DNA from: Enterobacillus tribolii
GTDB taxonomy: Bacteria; Pseudomonadota; Gammaproteobacteria; Enterobacterales; Enterobacteriaceae
DNA length: 64,000 nucleotides
NCBI RefSeq assembly: GCF_003363015.1
Contig: NZ_QRAP01000005.1
Span: forward strand, 1 to 64,000
Direction: 5' to 3'
The position numbers and the translations under genes are program-made. Shown here piece after piece: positions 52,426 to 61,435 of this stretch (position 1 is its first letter; every line of letters starts with the position of its first letter). The notes below the pieces were generated by a model that did no database searches, was not told the DNA's origin, and worked only from the letters and a program-made list of their open reading frames with translations.

Positions 52426-52596
52426 ACACTAATGTCGCCGATCAGCGCCGATAAAACAACGGGGTATTTTGCTTAGTACACTGATCTCAAAAGGCATTTG
52501 GTTGTAATACCTTTCAATAACCACATGATTTACATATAATAATTTCGCATAGTTTATGCAAAGTCGGCATAAATAGCGGAGAAGGCTCACACAACG

Positions 52597-52614
52597 TGTG
52601 AGAAATGTCTTACA
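52597..52614 (-). promoter_or_regulatory. UvrY/GacA-type palindrome upstream of csrB copy 3
   Basis: TGTGAG-AAATGT-CTTACA resembles the other two boxes with the mismatch in the opposite half-site. It is exactly 611 bases from the copy 2 box. It lies 28 bases from the end of syd. Confidence 0.72.
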
Positions 52615-52641
52615 AAGAAGATAGCAACCCTGTAAGCCATT

Positions 52642-53193
52642 TCAGCACGCAACCACAGGTTGCAATGCCGACAGAAACGCAGCCAGAGAAGGCGCAATCA
52701 CCGTGCGCTGCCTGCTGCCGAACTGTTCCAGCAACACCTCGCCGCTGAGATTACACAGAGAAATCAGCTCAAGCTCAGAGTCTGTCGTCGCCAAAAATAA
52801 CGTCGGAGGAAGCTTCAGACGCCGCTGCGTGACCAGATGCCCAATCAGGTTTTCCTGCAAACGGACAAAGTCATCCTCACTCCAAACCTGAACCACATCC
52901 ATCAATACGTCATCAAAGCGGGCACGCATGTCCGCCGCATACTGGCTGGTATAGAAAGGCGCCACGTCAGGATGCAACTGAATATCGAGCGCCCTGGCTA
53001 CGGCATCCAGGTTCTCCGCTACGGCGACGGGCTGAGGCTGCCAATACACCCTCTCTCCGTCGCTGCGCACGATACAGGGAGACGGAATGCCGTACAACGC
53101 GCTACTGGCGGGATAATCACCGCACTCTTGCTGGCTGGCCGCGATGAAACGACCAGTAAACGCCGTCAATGCGGCGGAAACCTCATGCATCAT
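52642..53193 (-). CDS. syd: SecY-interacting protein Syd
   Basis: Syd binds cytosolic loops of SecY and is thought to help check assembly of the translocon. The 183-residue protein (E. coli 181) has the conserved LYGIPSPCI (about 33-41) and YWQPQP segments and ends in FLSALQPVVAC. It is the gene upstream of csrB, as in E. coli, and is divergent from queF. Confidence 0.94.
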   Translation of the reverse strand: MMHEVSAALTAFTGRFIAASQQECGDYPASSALYGIPSPCIVRSDGERVYWQPQPVAVAENLDAVARALDIQLHPDVAPFYTSQYAADMRARFDDVLMDVVQVWSEDDFVRLQENLIGHLVTQRRLKLPPTLFLATTDSELELISLCNLSGEVLLEQFGSRQRTVIAPSLAAFLSALQPVVAC

Positions 53194-53261
53194 GTCTTCA
53201 CACTCATCACTTAGGGTAAACTAGGTGCATTGTAGCGTTCTTATCTTCAGGCAGTCACCGT

Positions 53262-54107
53262 ATGTCATATCAAAATCACCAGGCCCTGGCCGGTCTGACG
53301 CTGGGTAAAACCACCGAATACCGCGACACGTACGACGCAACCCTGCTGCAGGCGGTTCCCCGCAGCCTTAACCGCGAGCCGCTGGGGCTGTTCCCCGGTA
53401 ATCTGCCGTTCCACGGCGGCGATATCTGGACGCTCTATGAGTTGTCCTGGCTGAACGCCCGCGGCTTACCGCAGGTCGCCGTTGCCGAAGTCACCCTGGA
53501 CGCATTCAGCAGTAATCTGATTGAGTCGAAAAGCTTCAAACTTTACCTCAACAGCTTCAATCAGACCCGTTTTGACGACTGGGACGCCGTTACGCGCACC
53601 CTGCAACACGACCTGGCGCACTGCGCGCAGGGCACGGTGAGCGTACGCCTGATGCGGTTACAGGAACTGGAAGGCCAGCCTGTCGGCGCATTCAGCGGCG
53701 TCTGTATCGACGATCAGGATATCACCATCGACAGCTATGAGTTCGACGCTGGTTTACTTCACGGCGCTGCCGATGGCGCGGAAATCGTTGAAGAAACGCT
53801 CGTCAGCCATTTGCTGAAATCCAACTGCCTGATCACTCATCAGCCAGACTGGGGCTCCGTCATGATCCGCTATTGTGGCGCACAGATAAATCGTGAGGCG
53901 CTGCTGCGCTACCTGGTTTCTTTCCGCCATCACAATGAATTTCACGAGCAGTGCGTGGAGCGTATTTTTAACGATATTCAGCGCTTCTGCCGGCCGGAGT
54001 CGCTGGCGGTGTATGCGCGCTACACCCGCCGCGGCGGGCTGGATATCAACCCCTGGCGCGCCAATACGCCCTTCACGCCGCCGCCGGCCCGGCTGGCGCG
54101 TCAATAG
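53262..54107 (+). CDS. queF: NADPH-dependent 7-cyano-7-deazaguanine reductase QueF
   Basis: QueF reduces the nitrile preQ0 to the amine preQ1 in queuosine synthesis. The 281 residues form the long two-domain (type II) T-fold enzyme, with [17 protein letters not shown] (the QueF motif region) at about 90-105. The thioimide-forming cysteine is in [17 protein letters not shown] (about residue 189). E. coli QueF has 282 residues. Confidence 0.96.
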   Translation: MSYQNHQALAGLTLGKTTEYRDTYDATLLQAVPRSLNREPLGLFPGNLPFHGGDIWTLYELSWLNARGLPQVAVAEVTLDAFSSNLIESKSFKLYLNSFNQTRFDDWDAVTRTLQHDLAHCAQGTVSVRLMRLQELEGQPVGAFSGVCIDDQDITIDSYEFDAGLLHGAADGAEIVEETLVSHLLKSNCLITHQPDWGSVMIRYCGAQINREALLRYLVSFRHHNEFHEQCVERIFNDIQRFCRPESLAVYARYTRRGGLDINPWRANTPFTPPPARLARQ

Positions 54108-54299
54108 CCGGCGTTTCGGACACATACGGTGACATTACGCCGGGTGTAAAATATTGGTAAAAACTCACCGGCACGGTAAGGTAAATAACAGAAATTTATG
54201 TATGACGTAACGTGCCGGATACGCCCGGCCTTGTAGCCCGCCCGCCGCGGGTGATGAAATGAAAAACACGCCATCCTGCGGATGTAAAAGGAGTCATCT

Positions 54300-55664
54300 T
54301 TGATTACGCATATCAGCCCGTTGGGCTCTATGGATTTATTATCGCAGCTTGAAGTCGACATGCTGAAACGCACGGCAAGCAGCGATTTGTACCGCTTGTT
54401 CCGTAACTGCTCGCTGGCGGTCCTGAACTCCGGCAGTTTAACGGACAACAGCACTGAACTGCTGTCCCGCTTTGAAAGCTTTGACATCAACGTATTGCGC
54501 CGCGAACGCGGCGTAAAACTGGAGCTGGTCAACCCGCCGGAAGACGCCTTCGTCGACGGCACGATCATCCGCTCCCTGCAGGCCAACCTGTTCGCCGTCC
54601 TGCGCGACATTCTGTTTGTTAACGGCCAGTTGGTGCATGCCGAACGTTTCCAGCAACTGAACCTGGAAAACTCCATCCACATTACCAACCTGGTCTTCTC
54701 CATCCTGCGTAACGCCCGCGCGTTACACGTCGGCGAAGAACCGAATATGGTGGTGTGCTGGGGCGGCCACTCCATCAGCGAAAAAGAGTATTGGTATGCC
54801 CGTCAGGTAGGCAACCAGCTCGGGCTGCGCGAACTGAATATCTGCACCGGCTGCGGCCCCGGCGTCATGGAGGCCCCGATGAAGGGCGCCGCCGTCGGCC
54901 ACGCCCAGCAGCGCTATAAAGACGGACGTTTTATCGGCCTGACCGAACCTTCCATCATCGCGGCGGAACCGCCCAACCCGCTGGTTAACGAACTGATCAT
55001 CATGCCGGATATCGAAAAGCGCCTGGAGGCGTTCGTCCGCCTTGGTCACGGTATCATTATTTTCCCCGGCGGCGTCGGCACCGCAGAAGAGTTGCTCTAT
55101 CTGCTGGGTATTCTGATGAATCCGGAGAACGACGATCAGGTGCTGCCGCTGATCCTGACCGGGCCGAAAGAAAGCGAAGATTATTTCCGCGTGCTGGACG
55201 AATTTATCCTCAACACGCTGGGCGAAACCGCGCGCAAGCATTACAGCATCATCATCGACAACCCGGCGGAAGTCGCGCGCCAGATGAAGCGCGCCATGCC
55301 GAAAGTGAAAGAAAACCGCCGCCAGTCCGGCGATTTCTACAGCTTTAACTGGTCGCTGAAAATCGAGTCCGACCTGCAACTGCCGTTTGAGCCGACCCAT
55401 GAGAACATGGAGAACCTCAACCTGCACCCCAACCAGCCGCCGGAACAGCTGGCCGCAGCTCTGCGCCGGGCATTCTCCGGGATCGTGGCGGGCAACGTGA
55501 AAGAAGTGGGCATTTCCGCCATTGAGAAATACGGCCCCTACAAACTTCACGGCGATTCAAACATGATGAAGCACATGGACCGCCTGCTGCAGGGGTTTGT
55601 CGAGCAGCATCGCATGAAGCTGCCGGGCACGGCTTACGAGCCATGCTACGAGATCATTGCGTAA
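54300..55664 (+). CDS. ppnN: Pyrimidine/purine nucleotide 5'-monophosphate nucleosidase PpnN
   Basis: PpnN (YgdH) cleaves nucleoside monophosphates to free base and ribose 5-phosphate and is stimulated by (p)ppGpp. The start is TTG at 54300, 6 bases after AAGGAG, giving [14 protein letters not shown] and 454 residues, as in E. coli. The LOG-like Rossmann core carries [11 protein letters not shown] (about 257-267), and the LOG-domain extensions of the family are present. A good terminator follows. Confidence 0.95.
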   Translation: MITHISPLGSMDLLSQLEVDMLKRTASSDLYRLFRNCSLAVLNSGSLTDNSTELLSRFESFDINVLRRERGVKLELVNPPEDAFVDGTIIRSLQANLFAVLRDILFVNGQLVHAERFQQLNLENSIHITNLVFSILRNARALHVGEEPNMVVCWGGHSISEKEYWYARQVGNQLGLRELNICTGCGPGVMEAPMKGAAVGHAQQRYKDGRFIGLTEPSIIAAEPPNPLVNELIIMPDIEKRLEAFVRLGHGIIIFPGGVGTAEELLYLLGILMNPENDDQVLPLILTGPKESEDYFRVLDEFILNTLGETARKHYSIIIDNPAEVARQMKRAMPKVKENRRQSGDFYSFNWSLKIESDLQLPFEPTHENMENLNLHPNQPPEQLAAALRRAFSGIVAGNVKEVGISAIEKYGPYKLHGDSNMMKHMDRLLQGFVEQHRMKLPGTAYEPCYEIIA

Positions 55665-55685
55665 ACCTTCGCAAAACCAGAATCA

Positions 55686-55711
55686 GGGCGGTGTCATCAC
55701 CGCCCTTTTTC
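55686..55711 (+). terminator. Rho-independent terminator of ppnN
   Basis: GGGCGGTG and CACCGCCC form an 8-bp stem around TCAT, followed by TTTTTC. It lies 22 bases past the ppnN stop. Confidence 0.9.
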
Positions 55712-55752
55712 GTTACCCTTTGCCTATCGCTCTTAACCCGTAACCCGTTGCC

Positions 55753-56511
55753 ATGCCAATACATTTACTGATCGTCGATGCCCTTAACCTGATCCGCCGC
55801 ATTCACGCCGTTCAGGGAACGCCCTGCATAAACGCCTGCCAGCACGCGTTACAGCAGTTGCTGTCCCACAGCCGGCCAACACACGCGGTCGCCGTTTTCG
55901 ACGAAGACGACCGTGCGGACAGCTGGCGGCACCAGGCTTTTCCTGACTATAAGGCGGGCCGCAACGCGATGCCGGAAGATTTACATCAGGAAATGCCGGC
56001 CATCCGCGCCGCATTCCTGGCGCTGGGCGTTAACAGCTGGCACTCCGCCGGCAACGAAGCGGACGATCTGGCCGCCACGCTGGCCGCACGCGTGACGCAG
56101 GGCGGGCACCAGGTCACTATCGTCTCAACGGACAAAGGCTATTGCCAGTTACTCTCGCCGTCGATCCAGATCCGCGACTACTTTCAGAAGCGCTGGCTGG
56201 ACCTGCCTTTCGTACGTCAGGAGTTTGGCGTGGAGCCGGGCCAGCTGACGGACTACTGGGGCCTGGCCGGCATCAGCAGCAGCCGTATTCCCGGCGTTCC
56301 CGGCATTGGCCCCAAAGCCGCTGCCGCACTGCTGACGCAGTTCTCCTCGCTGGAGGCGATTTACCAACATCTGGATGACGTGCCGGAAAAGTGGCGCAAG
56401 AAACTGGAACAACATCAGCAACAAGCGACGTTATGCAAGCGTATTGCTACGCTGCAAACGTCGCTTCGCGTGGAAGGGAATTTACAGCAGTTACGGTTAA
56501 AAACGGCATAG
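55753..56511 (+). CDS. xni: Flap endonuclease Xni (exonuclease IX)
   Basis: Xni is a structure-specific nuclease related to the 5'-3' exonuclease domain of DNA polymerase I. The 252-residue protein has the N-terminal [13 protein letters not shown] metal aspartate, the [11 protein letters not shown] motif (about 101-111) and [12 protein letters not shown] helix-hairpin-helix follows ([16 protein letters not shown]). As in the E. coli form, it lacks some of the metal-site aspartates present in PolA. Confidence 0.94.
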   Translation: MPIHLLIVDALNLIRRIHAVQGTPCINACQHALQQLLSHSRPTHAVAVFDEDDRADSWRHQAFPDYKAGRNAMPEDLHQEMPAIRAAFLALGVNSWHSAGNEADDLAATLAARVTQGGHQVTIVSTDKGYCQLLSPSIQIRDYFQKRWLDLPFVRQEFGVEPGQLTDYWGLAGISSSRIPGVPGIGPKAAAALLTQFSSLEAIYQHLDDVPEKWRKKLEQHQQQATLCKRIATLQTSLRVEGNLQQLRLKTA

Positions 56512-56558
56512 AAGCGCGCGAACCAGCAACACCCGTTTTGATCAACCGCTACGATGGC

Positions 56559-57659
56559 TCAGCGCTCATCGCGCCGACCGGGCACCGCCCCCCAAATACG
56601 ACGCACATGCACCGTAATTTCTTCCCGATCGTGATACAGCTGTTTAGCCTGAATCTGCGCATTAATGCCGTTATCCTTCAGCTCCTGCGCCAGTCCCGCC
56701 AGGTTTTGGCTGACTTCTTCATAGCGCTTTTTCATCGGCAGCTTAAGGTTAAAAATCGCTTCACGACACCAGCCGTTTACCAGCCAACGCGCCATCAGGT
56801 GGGTAACCCGCGCCGGTTTTTCCACCATGTCACACACCAGCCAGTCAATGTTGTTGCGCGTAGGCTCAAACTTAAAGCCGTCGGCCCGGTGGTGGGTAAC
56901 CTGCCCGGTGTCCATCAGGCTGGGCGCCATAGGACCGTTATCGACCGCATGCACCATCATGCTGCGCTTCACTAGTTGATAGGTCCAACCGCCCGGGCAA
57001 GCACCGAGATCCACCGCGTGCATACCGCTGCTCAGGCGCTCATCCCATTCGTCATACGGAATAAAAACGTGAAACGCTTCTTCCAGCTTAAGCGTCGAAC
57101 GGCTGGGCGCATCGGAAGGGAACTTCAGCCGGGGAATACCCATAAAGAACGGGGAGTTATTATTGCTGTATGAATAGCCGGTGTAACAACAACCCGGCGC
57201 GATAAAGAAGACATGCACGATCGGGCGATGGGCATTCTCCTTCAACAACAGAACCCTTTGCTGCCGCAGCGCGGCCCGCAACGGCACGGTAAATTTGCGG
57301 CAGAACTTCATCAGTTCTTTGCTTTCGTTGGTGTCAGGCACCTCGACCCGCAAATCACCGGCGCCTTCGATCACCCCGGTCAGCATACCGACAACGGGGG
57401 AAATACGATCTTCCGGCGGCAAATCCCGCAATAATTCGCCCGCGACAAACATCTGCCGGGCAAAAATCAGCTCACGGAACGGCAAATGACGTACCAGCTT
57501 ATCTGCATCCTCATGCTGGTAGCACTCAAAAACCACGTAGCCGCTGTTGTCCTTAACCCTGGCGAAGCCGAATACTTCGTATTGGGTGGCTTTCTCGGTA
57601 ATCTCCGCCGCACACTCTTTCTCAAAGCCGGGACGGCAATATAAAACGACTTTACTCAT
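56559..57659 (-). CDS. rlmM: 23S rRNA C2498 2'-O-methyltransferase RlmM
   Basis: RlmM methylates the ribose of C2498 in 23S rRNA before 50S assembly is complete. The 366 residues equal the E. coli length. An N-terminal THUMP-like domain is followed by a Rossmann methyltransferase with SAM motif [14 protein letters not shown] (about 221-234). Catalytic lysine and aspartate residues of the K-D-K-E type follow. It overlaps ygdD by 8 bases. Confidence 0.96.
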   Translation of the reverse strand: MSKVVLYCRPGFEKECAAEITEKATQYEVFGFARVKDNSGYVVFECYQHEDADKLVRHLPFRELIFARQMFVAGELLRDLPPEDRISPVVGMLTGVIEGAGDLRVEVPDTNESKELMKFCRKFTVPLRAALRQQRVLLLKENAHRPIVHVFFIAPGCCYTGYSYSNNNSPFFMGIPRLKFPSDAPSRSTLKLEEAFHVFIPYDEWDERLSSGMHAVDLGACPGGWTYQLVKRSMMVHAVDNGPMAPSLMDTGQVTHHRADGFKFEPTRNNIDWLVCDMVEKPARVTHLMARWLVNGWCREAIFNLKLPMKKRYEEVSQNLAGLAQELKDNGINAQIQAKQLYHDREEITVHVRRIWGAVPGRRDER

Positions 57660-58047
57660 GGCGCTCTGCTCTTTTCCTCATGCGCAATGCTCCGACCAAC
57701 ATCAGAGCCCAACCAATCAGGAAGCACACGCCGCCAATCGGTGTTACATAAACCCAAAGTTTCAAATTCGACAATGCCAGGGAATACAGGCTGCCGCTGA
57801 ACAATACCGTACCCAGCGCCATCAGGGCGCTGCTCCAGTAAAACCATATGCAGGCGCGCCGCTGCATCACCGAGGCCATCCCCAGAATCGCCAGCGTGTG
57901 CACGCCCTGATAGTTCAGCCCGGTATACAGCCACTCCATCTCTTTCTCACCCAACGTACGGCTGAGAACGTGCGCCCCGAAGGCACCCAACGCGACGAAG
58001 ATAAACCCGCTGATCGCGACAAAAATCATCATAGAGCGACTACTCAT
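57652..58047 (-). CDS. ygdD: DUF423 inner-membrane protein YgdD
   Basis: This 131-residue protein has four hydrophobic helices and belongs to the DUF423 family; E. coli YgdD has 131 residues. The conserved [12 protein letters not shown] segment follows the first helix. Its function is unknown. It lies between gcvA (28 bases) and rlmM (8-base overlap), the same order as in E. coli, so the three are probably co-transcribed. Confidence 0.93.
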   Translation of the reverse strand: MSSRSMMIFVAISGFIFVALGAFGAHVLSRTLGEKEMEWLYTGLNYQGVHTLAILGMASVMQRRACIWFYWSSALMALGTVLFSGSLYSLALSNLKLWVYVTPIGGVCFLIGWALMLVGALRMRKRAERHE

Positions 58048-58075
58048 TTTCCGGCCCCTGCCTTACTCTTCTCAA

Positions 58076-58993
58076 TTATGACTCATACCGAAAACGAAAG
58101 TTTTCCTGTTCGTTGGCCGCCCTGGCCAAAATCCATTGACGGAAAGCCGCAATTTTACCCAATTCAGCCTGACTATCCTGACACACCAGATAAAACGCGT
58201 TTTTACTGATCAGCACATCGCTGAACGGACACACCAAACGCCCGGCCTCAATTTCGGTTTGCGCCATCACGTTATTGACCAGCGCGATCCCTTGCCCGTG
58301 CACCGCCGCCTGAACCACCATCGCACTGTGGCTGAAGATCGGCCCCTGCTGCACGTTAATATGCTGCAACCCCAACTGACGGGTATAGGCCAGCCAATCA
58401 CGGCGGGAAGTGTCATGCAGCAGGGTATGATATGCCAGATCGCTCGGATCTTTTAGCGGATGTTCGCCCAGCAGCAATTGTGGTGAGCAAACCGGCATCA
58501 AATACTCCGCGTAAAGCCGCTCTACGCGCAGTCCCGGCCAGTTTCCCTTGCCGTAAAAAATGGCGACGTCAACGTCGTCCGACAGCTTCCCTTCTTCCCG
58601 ATCTACCGCCTGGATCCTGACATCGATGCCGGGATAAGCGCTGTTGAAGCCCGACAAACGCGGAACCAGCCACTGAATGGCAAAACTCGGCGGCAGGCTG
58701 ACCGTTAACGCCCCTTTGGCGCTGCGGGCCTGCAAACGCCGTGTCGCTTCATTCAGCGAGGAAAAAATTTCTTTAATGTCGAGATAATAGCTCTGGCCTT
58801 CTTCGGTCAGCAGCAAAGATCGGTTACGGCGGCGGAACAGCTTCAGCCCCAGAAAGTCCTCCAGAGATTTAATCTGGTGGCTTACCGCCGCCTGAGTCAC
58901 GAACAGTTCCTCGGCAGCTTTGGTAAAGCTGAGATGACGGGCGGCAGAGTCAAAAACCCGTAATGCGTTTAATGGCGGCAATCGCTTGGACAT
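58076..58993 (-). CDS. gcvA: Glycine-cleavage transcriptional regulator GcvA
   Basis: GcvA is a LysR-type regulator that activates gcvTHP with glycine and represses it with purines; it also activates gcvB. The 305 residues equal the E. coli length and are highly similar throughout. The N-terminal helix-turn-helix is TKAAEELFVTQAAVSHQIKSL at about 25-45 (with one residue variation from E. coli). It is divergent from gcvB, with 164 bases between. Confidence 0.97.
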   Translation of the reverse strand: MSKRLPPLNALRVFDSAARHLSFTKAAEELFVTQAAVSHQIKSLEDFLGLKLFRRRNRSLLLTEEGQSYYLDIKEIFSSLNEATRRLQARSAKGALTVSLPPSFAIQWLVPRLSGFNSAYPGIDVRIQAVDREEGKLSDDVDVAIFYGKGNWPGLRVERLYAEYLMPVCSPQLLLGEHPLKDPSDLAYHTLLHDTSRRDWLAYTRQLGLQHINVQQGPIFSHSAMVVQAAVHGQGIALVNNVMAQTEIEAGRLVCPFSDVLISKNAFYLVCQDSQAELGKIAAFRQWILARAANEQENFRFRYES

Positions 58994-59122
58994 GGCTGGA
59001 CACTGTATTAAAAAACGGCCTGATCGGAAGGGTAAACAAACTTGCTCAGCAAATAAGAAACAAATAATTAACTTATCATTTACCCATTAGTTTTTTTTAT
59101 CCGAGCCATTATAATTTGTCCG

Positions 59123-59151
59123 TTGAGGATAGGCCAGTAAATACCTATAGT
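59123..59151 (+). promoter_or_regulatory. gcvB promoter
   Basis: TTGAGG (59123-59128) and TATAGT (59146-59151) are 17 bases apart. The predicted start at 59158 coincides with the A that aligns with the E. coli GcvB 5' end. GcvA should bind upstream, between the divergent gcvA and gcvB genes. Confidence 0.75.
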
Positions 59152-59157
59152 GGCGCC

Positions 59158-59353
59158 ACATCCCGGGCCGGAACGAAAGAGTGTTGACGGAGAGATTCGG
59201 AAATGCTTTTGGCTTTGTGGTTGTGATGTTGTGTTTGCAAATTGTCCGGCATTCCGGACAGAGTAGCTAAGCTACTGTTTTTTCACTTCCTGTACATTTA
59301 CCCTGTCTGTCCATAGTGATTTAGTAGCACCGCAGATTGCGGTGCTTTTTTTT
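59158..59353 (+). ncRNA. gcvB: GcvB small RNA
   Basis: GcvB is an Hfq-dependent RNA that represses many amino-acid and peptide transport mRNAs. The RNA of about 196 nt keeps the 5' CCGGAACGAAAG segment, the G/U-rich seed region R1 (GGTTGTGATGTTGTGTTTGC at 59219-59238) and the hairpin around TAGCTAAGCTA. It then has the almost unchanged 3' part CACTTCCTGTACATTTACCC and a terminator. The stretch between the 5' hairpin and R1 differs from E. coli. The location divergent to gcvA is conserved. Confidence 0.94.
59326..59353 (+). terminator. GcvB terminator
   Basis: AGCACCGCA and TGCGGTGCT form a 9-bp stem around a 3-base loop, followed by eight T. It corresponds to the E. coli GcvB terminator. Confidence 0.93.
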
Positions 59354-59375
59354 CGTTCCTGCATGACCAATCAGC

Positions 59376-59597
59376 TTACTGACTTTCAGCCATCTCTTTG
59401 ACTTCATTACGATTGATTTGCTGCTGGTTGCCATTGGCATCTTTGTAGCTGATCATACCGGTTTCATCGTCGACCTGAGGCTTACCCTCGCTGACCAACG
59501 TCCGGCCATCATTGGTATGCATCACGTAGTTGCTGGAACAACCGGCAAGCGCCAGAGTACAAAATAACGCGGCGAGTAGCGCACTGATTTTCTTCAT
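59376..59597 (-). CDS. ygdI: YgdI/YgdR family small lipoprotein
   Basis: This 73-residue lipoprotein (DUF903) starts at ATG 59597 behind CAAGGAG; the upstream in-frame extension has no signal features. The signal peptide ends in the lipobox LAGC at about residues 18-21. The mature part, SNYVMHTNDGRTLVSEGKP, is nearly that of E. coli YgdI. Its role is unknown, with a small SH3-like fold expected. It is convergent with gcvB. Confidence 0.92.
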   Translation of the reverse strand: MKKISALLAALFCTLALAGCSSNYVMHTNDGRTLVSEGKPQVDDETGMISYKDANGNQQQINRNEVKEMAESQ

Positions 59598-59780
59598 CGT
59601 AAACTCCTTGCTGTAGTTTAAAATGCTTCGTGTAAACCTCTTTCTGTATGAGATAAAGTCTTTTAACATCAATAAAAGCATAACAAGCTATTTCAGATTT
59701 TCCAGAAACGCATCGGATTAATCAGATTAATCTGTCGTTTACAATATTGATCAAATATCGCCGTGTTCAGGAGTCCGTTT

Positions 59781-60992
59781 TTGGCCATTACTTCCTTCGA
59801 TGCCGCCGCATTTCGCCGTTGCTTTCCCGCCTGCGGCGACGATCCGGTTTATCTCGACAGCGCCGCCACCGCACTGAAGCCACAGGTCATGATCGAAGCG
59901 ACCCGGCATTATTATCAGGACGGCGGCGCCACCGTTCACCGCAGCCAGCACCATGCGGCGCGCCGGTTGACCCAGCGCTATGAACAGGCGCGCGCTCAGG
60001 TGGCCGAACTGCTGCACGCCGGCGACGAAGCCAGCGTCATCTGGACCAAAGGCGCGACCGAAGCCATCAACCTGGTGGCGCAAAGCTTTCTGCGGCCGGT
60101 ATTGCAGGCAGGAGATGAGATCCTGGTCAGCGAAGCGGAGCACCATGCCAACCTGATCCCCTGGCTGATGGTGGCGCAGCAATGCCAGGCGAGCGTCGTA
60201 AAGCTTCCGCTGAATGAACGCGGCGTACCGGACATCAACAAGCTCCCCGCCTTGCTCACGCCCAAAACGCGTCTGCTGGCGCTGGGGCAAATGTCCAACG
60301 TCACCGGCGCCTGCCCTGACTTACGCGCCGCGTTGAACATCGCGCACGCCAACGGCACGCCGGTAATGGTGGATGGCGCACAGGGCATCGTCCACCAGCC
60401 GCCGGACGTCGCCCGACTGGATATCGACTTTTACGCCTTCTCCGCCCACAAACTGTTCGGCCCCACCGGCCTGGGTGTACTTTACGCGCATCCGCGCTGG
60501 TTCAGCGCCATGTCTCCCTGGCAGGGAGGCGGGAAAATGCTGACGCAGGCATCGTTCTCCGGCTTTACGCCGCAGCCCATTCCCCACATGTTTGAGGCTG
60601 GAACGCCGAATATCGCCGGCGTTGTCGGATTTTCTGCCGTACTGGAATGGATGAAAGAAATTGACTGGCCCGCCGCGGAGTCGCACTGCGTGGCACTGGC
60701 GGACGAGGCGGAAAACGCGCTCCGTCAACGGGAAGGATTTATCAGCTACCGTGCGGCGAACTCTCCCGTTCTGGCCTTCAACTTTGCAGGCATTCACCAC
60801 AGCGATCTGATTACCCTGCTGGCGGAACAGGGCATCGCCCTGCGCGCCGGGCAACACTGCGCCCAACCACTGATGCAGGCGCTGGGCATCACCGGCTGCT
60901 TACGCGCGTCATTCGCCCCTTATAACAACGGGGAAGACATAAAACGCCTGCTGAGTGCGCTAGACTATGCCCTCACTCTCTTGTCAGATTAG
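59781..60992 (+). CDS. csdA: Cysteine desulfurase CsdA
   Basis: CsdA takes sulfur from cysteine with PLP and passes it to CsdE. The TTG at 59781, 7 bases after AGGAG, gives 403 residues (E. coli 401); an in-frame GTG at 59763 precedes the ribosome-binding site and is unlikely. The PLP lysine is K224 in FYAFSAHKLFGPTG. The persulfide cysteine is C360 in LRAGQHCAQP. It is followed 8 bases later by csdE. Confidence 0.94.
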   Translation: MAITSFDAAAFRRCFPACGDDPVYLDSAATALKPQVMIEATRHYYQDGGATVHRSQHHAARRLTQRYEQARAQVAELLHAGDEASVIWTKGATEAINLVAQSFLRPVLQAGDEILVSEAEHHANLIPWLMVAQQCQASVVKLPLNERGVPDINKLPALLTPKTRLLALGQMSNVTGACPDLRAALNIAHANGTPVMVDGAQGIVHQPPDVARLDIDFYAFSAHKLFGPTGLGVLYAHPRWFSAMSPWQGGGKMLTQASFSGFTPQPIPHMFEAGTPNIAGVVGFSAVLEWMKEIDWPAAESHCVALADEAENALRQREGFISYRAANSPVLAFNFAGIHHSDLITLLAEQGIALRAGQHCAQPLMQALGITGCLRASFAPYNNGEDIKRLLSALDYALTLLSD

Positions 60993-61000
60993 GAATTCCG

Positions 61001-61435
61001 ATGACAGCTCCGCATCCTTTCGGTCATACCCTCACTGCGGCCACCCTGCAGGCGCGTTTTGCCCCCCTGCGTTCATGGGAGGATCGCTATCGCCAGCTGA
61101 TTTTACTGGCGCGCGAACTGCCGCCGCTGGAGGAAACGCTCAGGCAGCCGGAGCTCGAACTGAGCGGCTGTGAAAACCGGGTTTGGTTGGGCGGAGAGCT
61201 GTTGCCGGACGGTACCCTGCATTTTTACGGCGACAGCGAAGGCCGAATCGTCAAAGGGCTGCTGGCGATACTCCTGACCGGCGCGGAAGGCAAGCGACCG
61301 CAGGAGATTCTGGCCGGGGACCCGCTGGCGCTTTTTAACCAGCTGAATATCCGGGATCAACTCAGCGCCTCGCGCGCCAGCGGCCTTGATGCGCTGGCGC
61401 AGAGCATACTGCGTATCGCCGCCCGTTACGCCTGA
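61001..61435 (+). CDS. csdE: Sulfur acceptor protein CsdE
   Basis: CsdE is a SufE-family partner that accepts persulfide from CsdA and supports TcdA. The 144-residue protein has the acceptor cysteine C57 in ELSGCENRVWLGG. It forms an operon with csdA. Its last 10 bases overlap the 3' end of the convergent tcdA gene. Confidence 0.95.
   Translation: MTAPHPFGHTLTAATLQARFAPLRSWEDRYRQLILLARELPPLEETLRQPELELSGCENRVWLGGELLPDGTLHFYGDSEGRIVKGLLAILLTGAEGKRPQEILAGDPLALFNQLNIRDQLSASRASGLDALAQSILRIAARYA

Larger units (their letters stand above)
50825..52657. repeat. Tandem array of three 611-bp csrB units
   Basis: Terminator stems begin at 50825, 51436 and 52047, and UvrY boxes begin at 51375, 51986 and 52597. 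Both series have steps of exactly 611. Each unit therefore comprises terminator, RNA body, promoter, spacer and UvrY box. The last unit, if full length, would reach a few bases into the 3' end of syd. Unit junctions show TGTAAGCC before the A-rich terminator tail. No transposase or longer direct repeat flanks the array. Confidence 0.9.

Noticed and set aside
50825-52657. CRISPR array or insertion sequence as an explanation for the repeats
   Set aside because: The repeats are 611 bases long with no short-repeat/unique-spacer pattern, and no cas genes, transposase or terminal inverted repeats are present. CsrB features explain the motifs.
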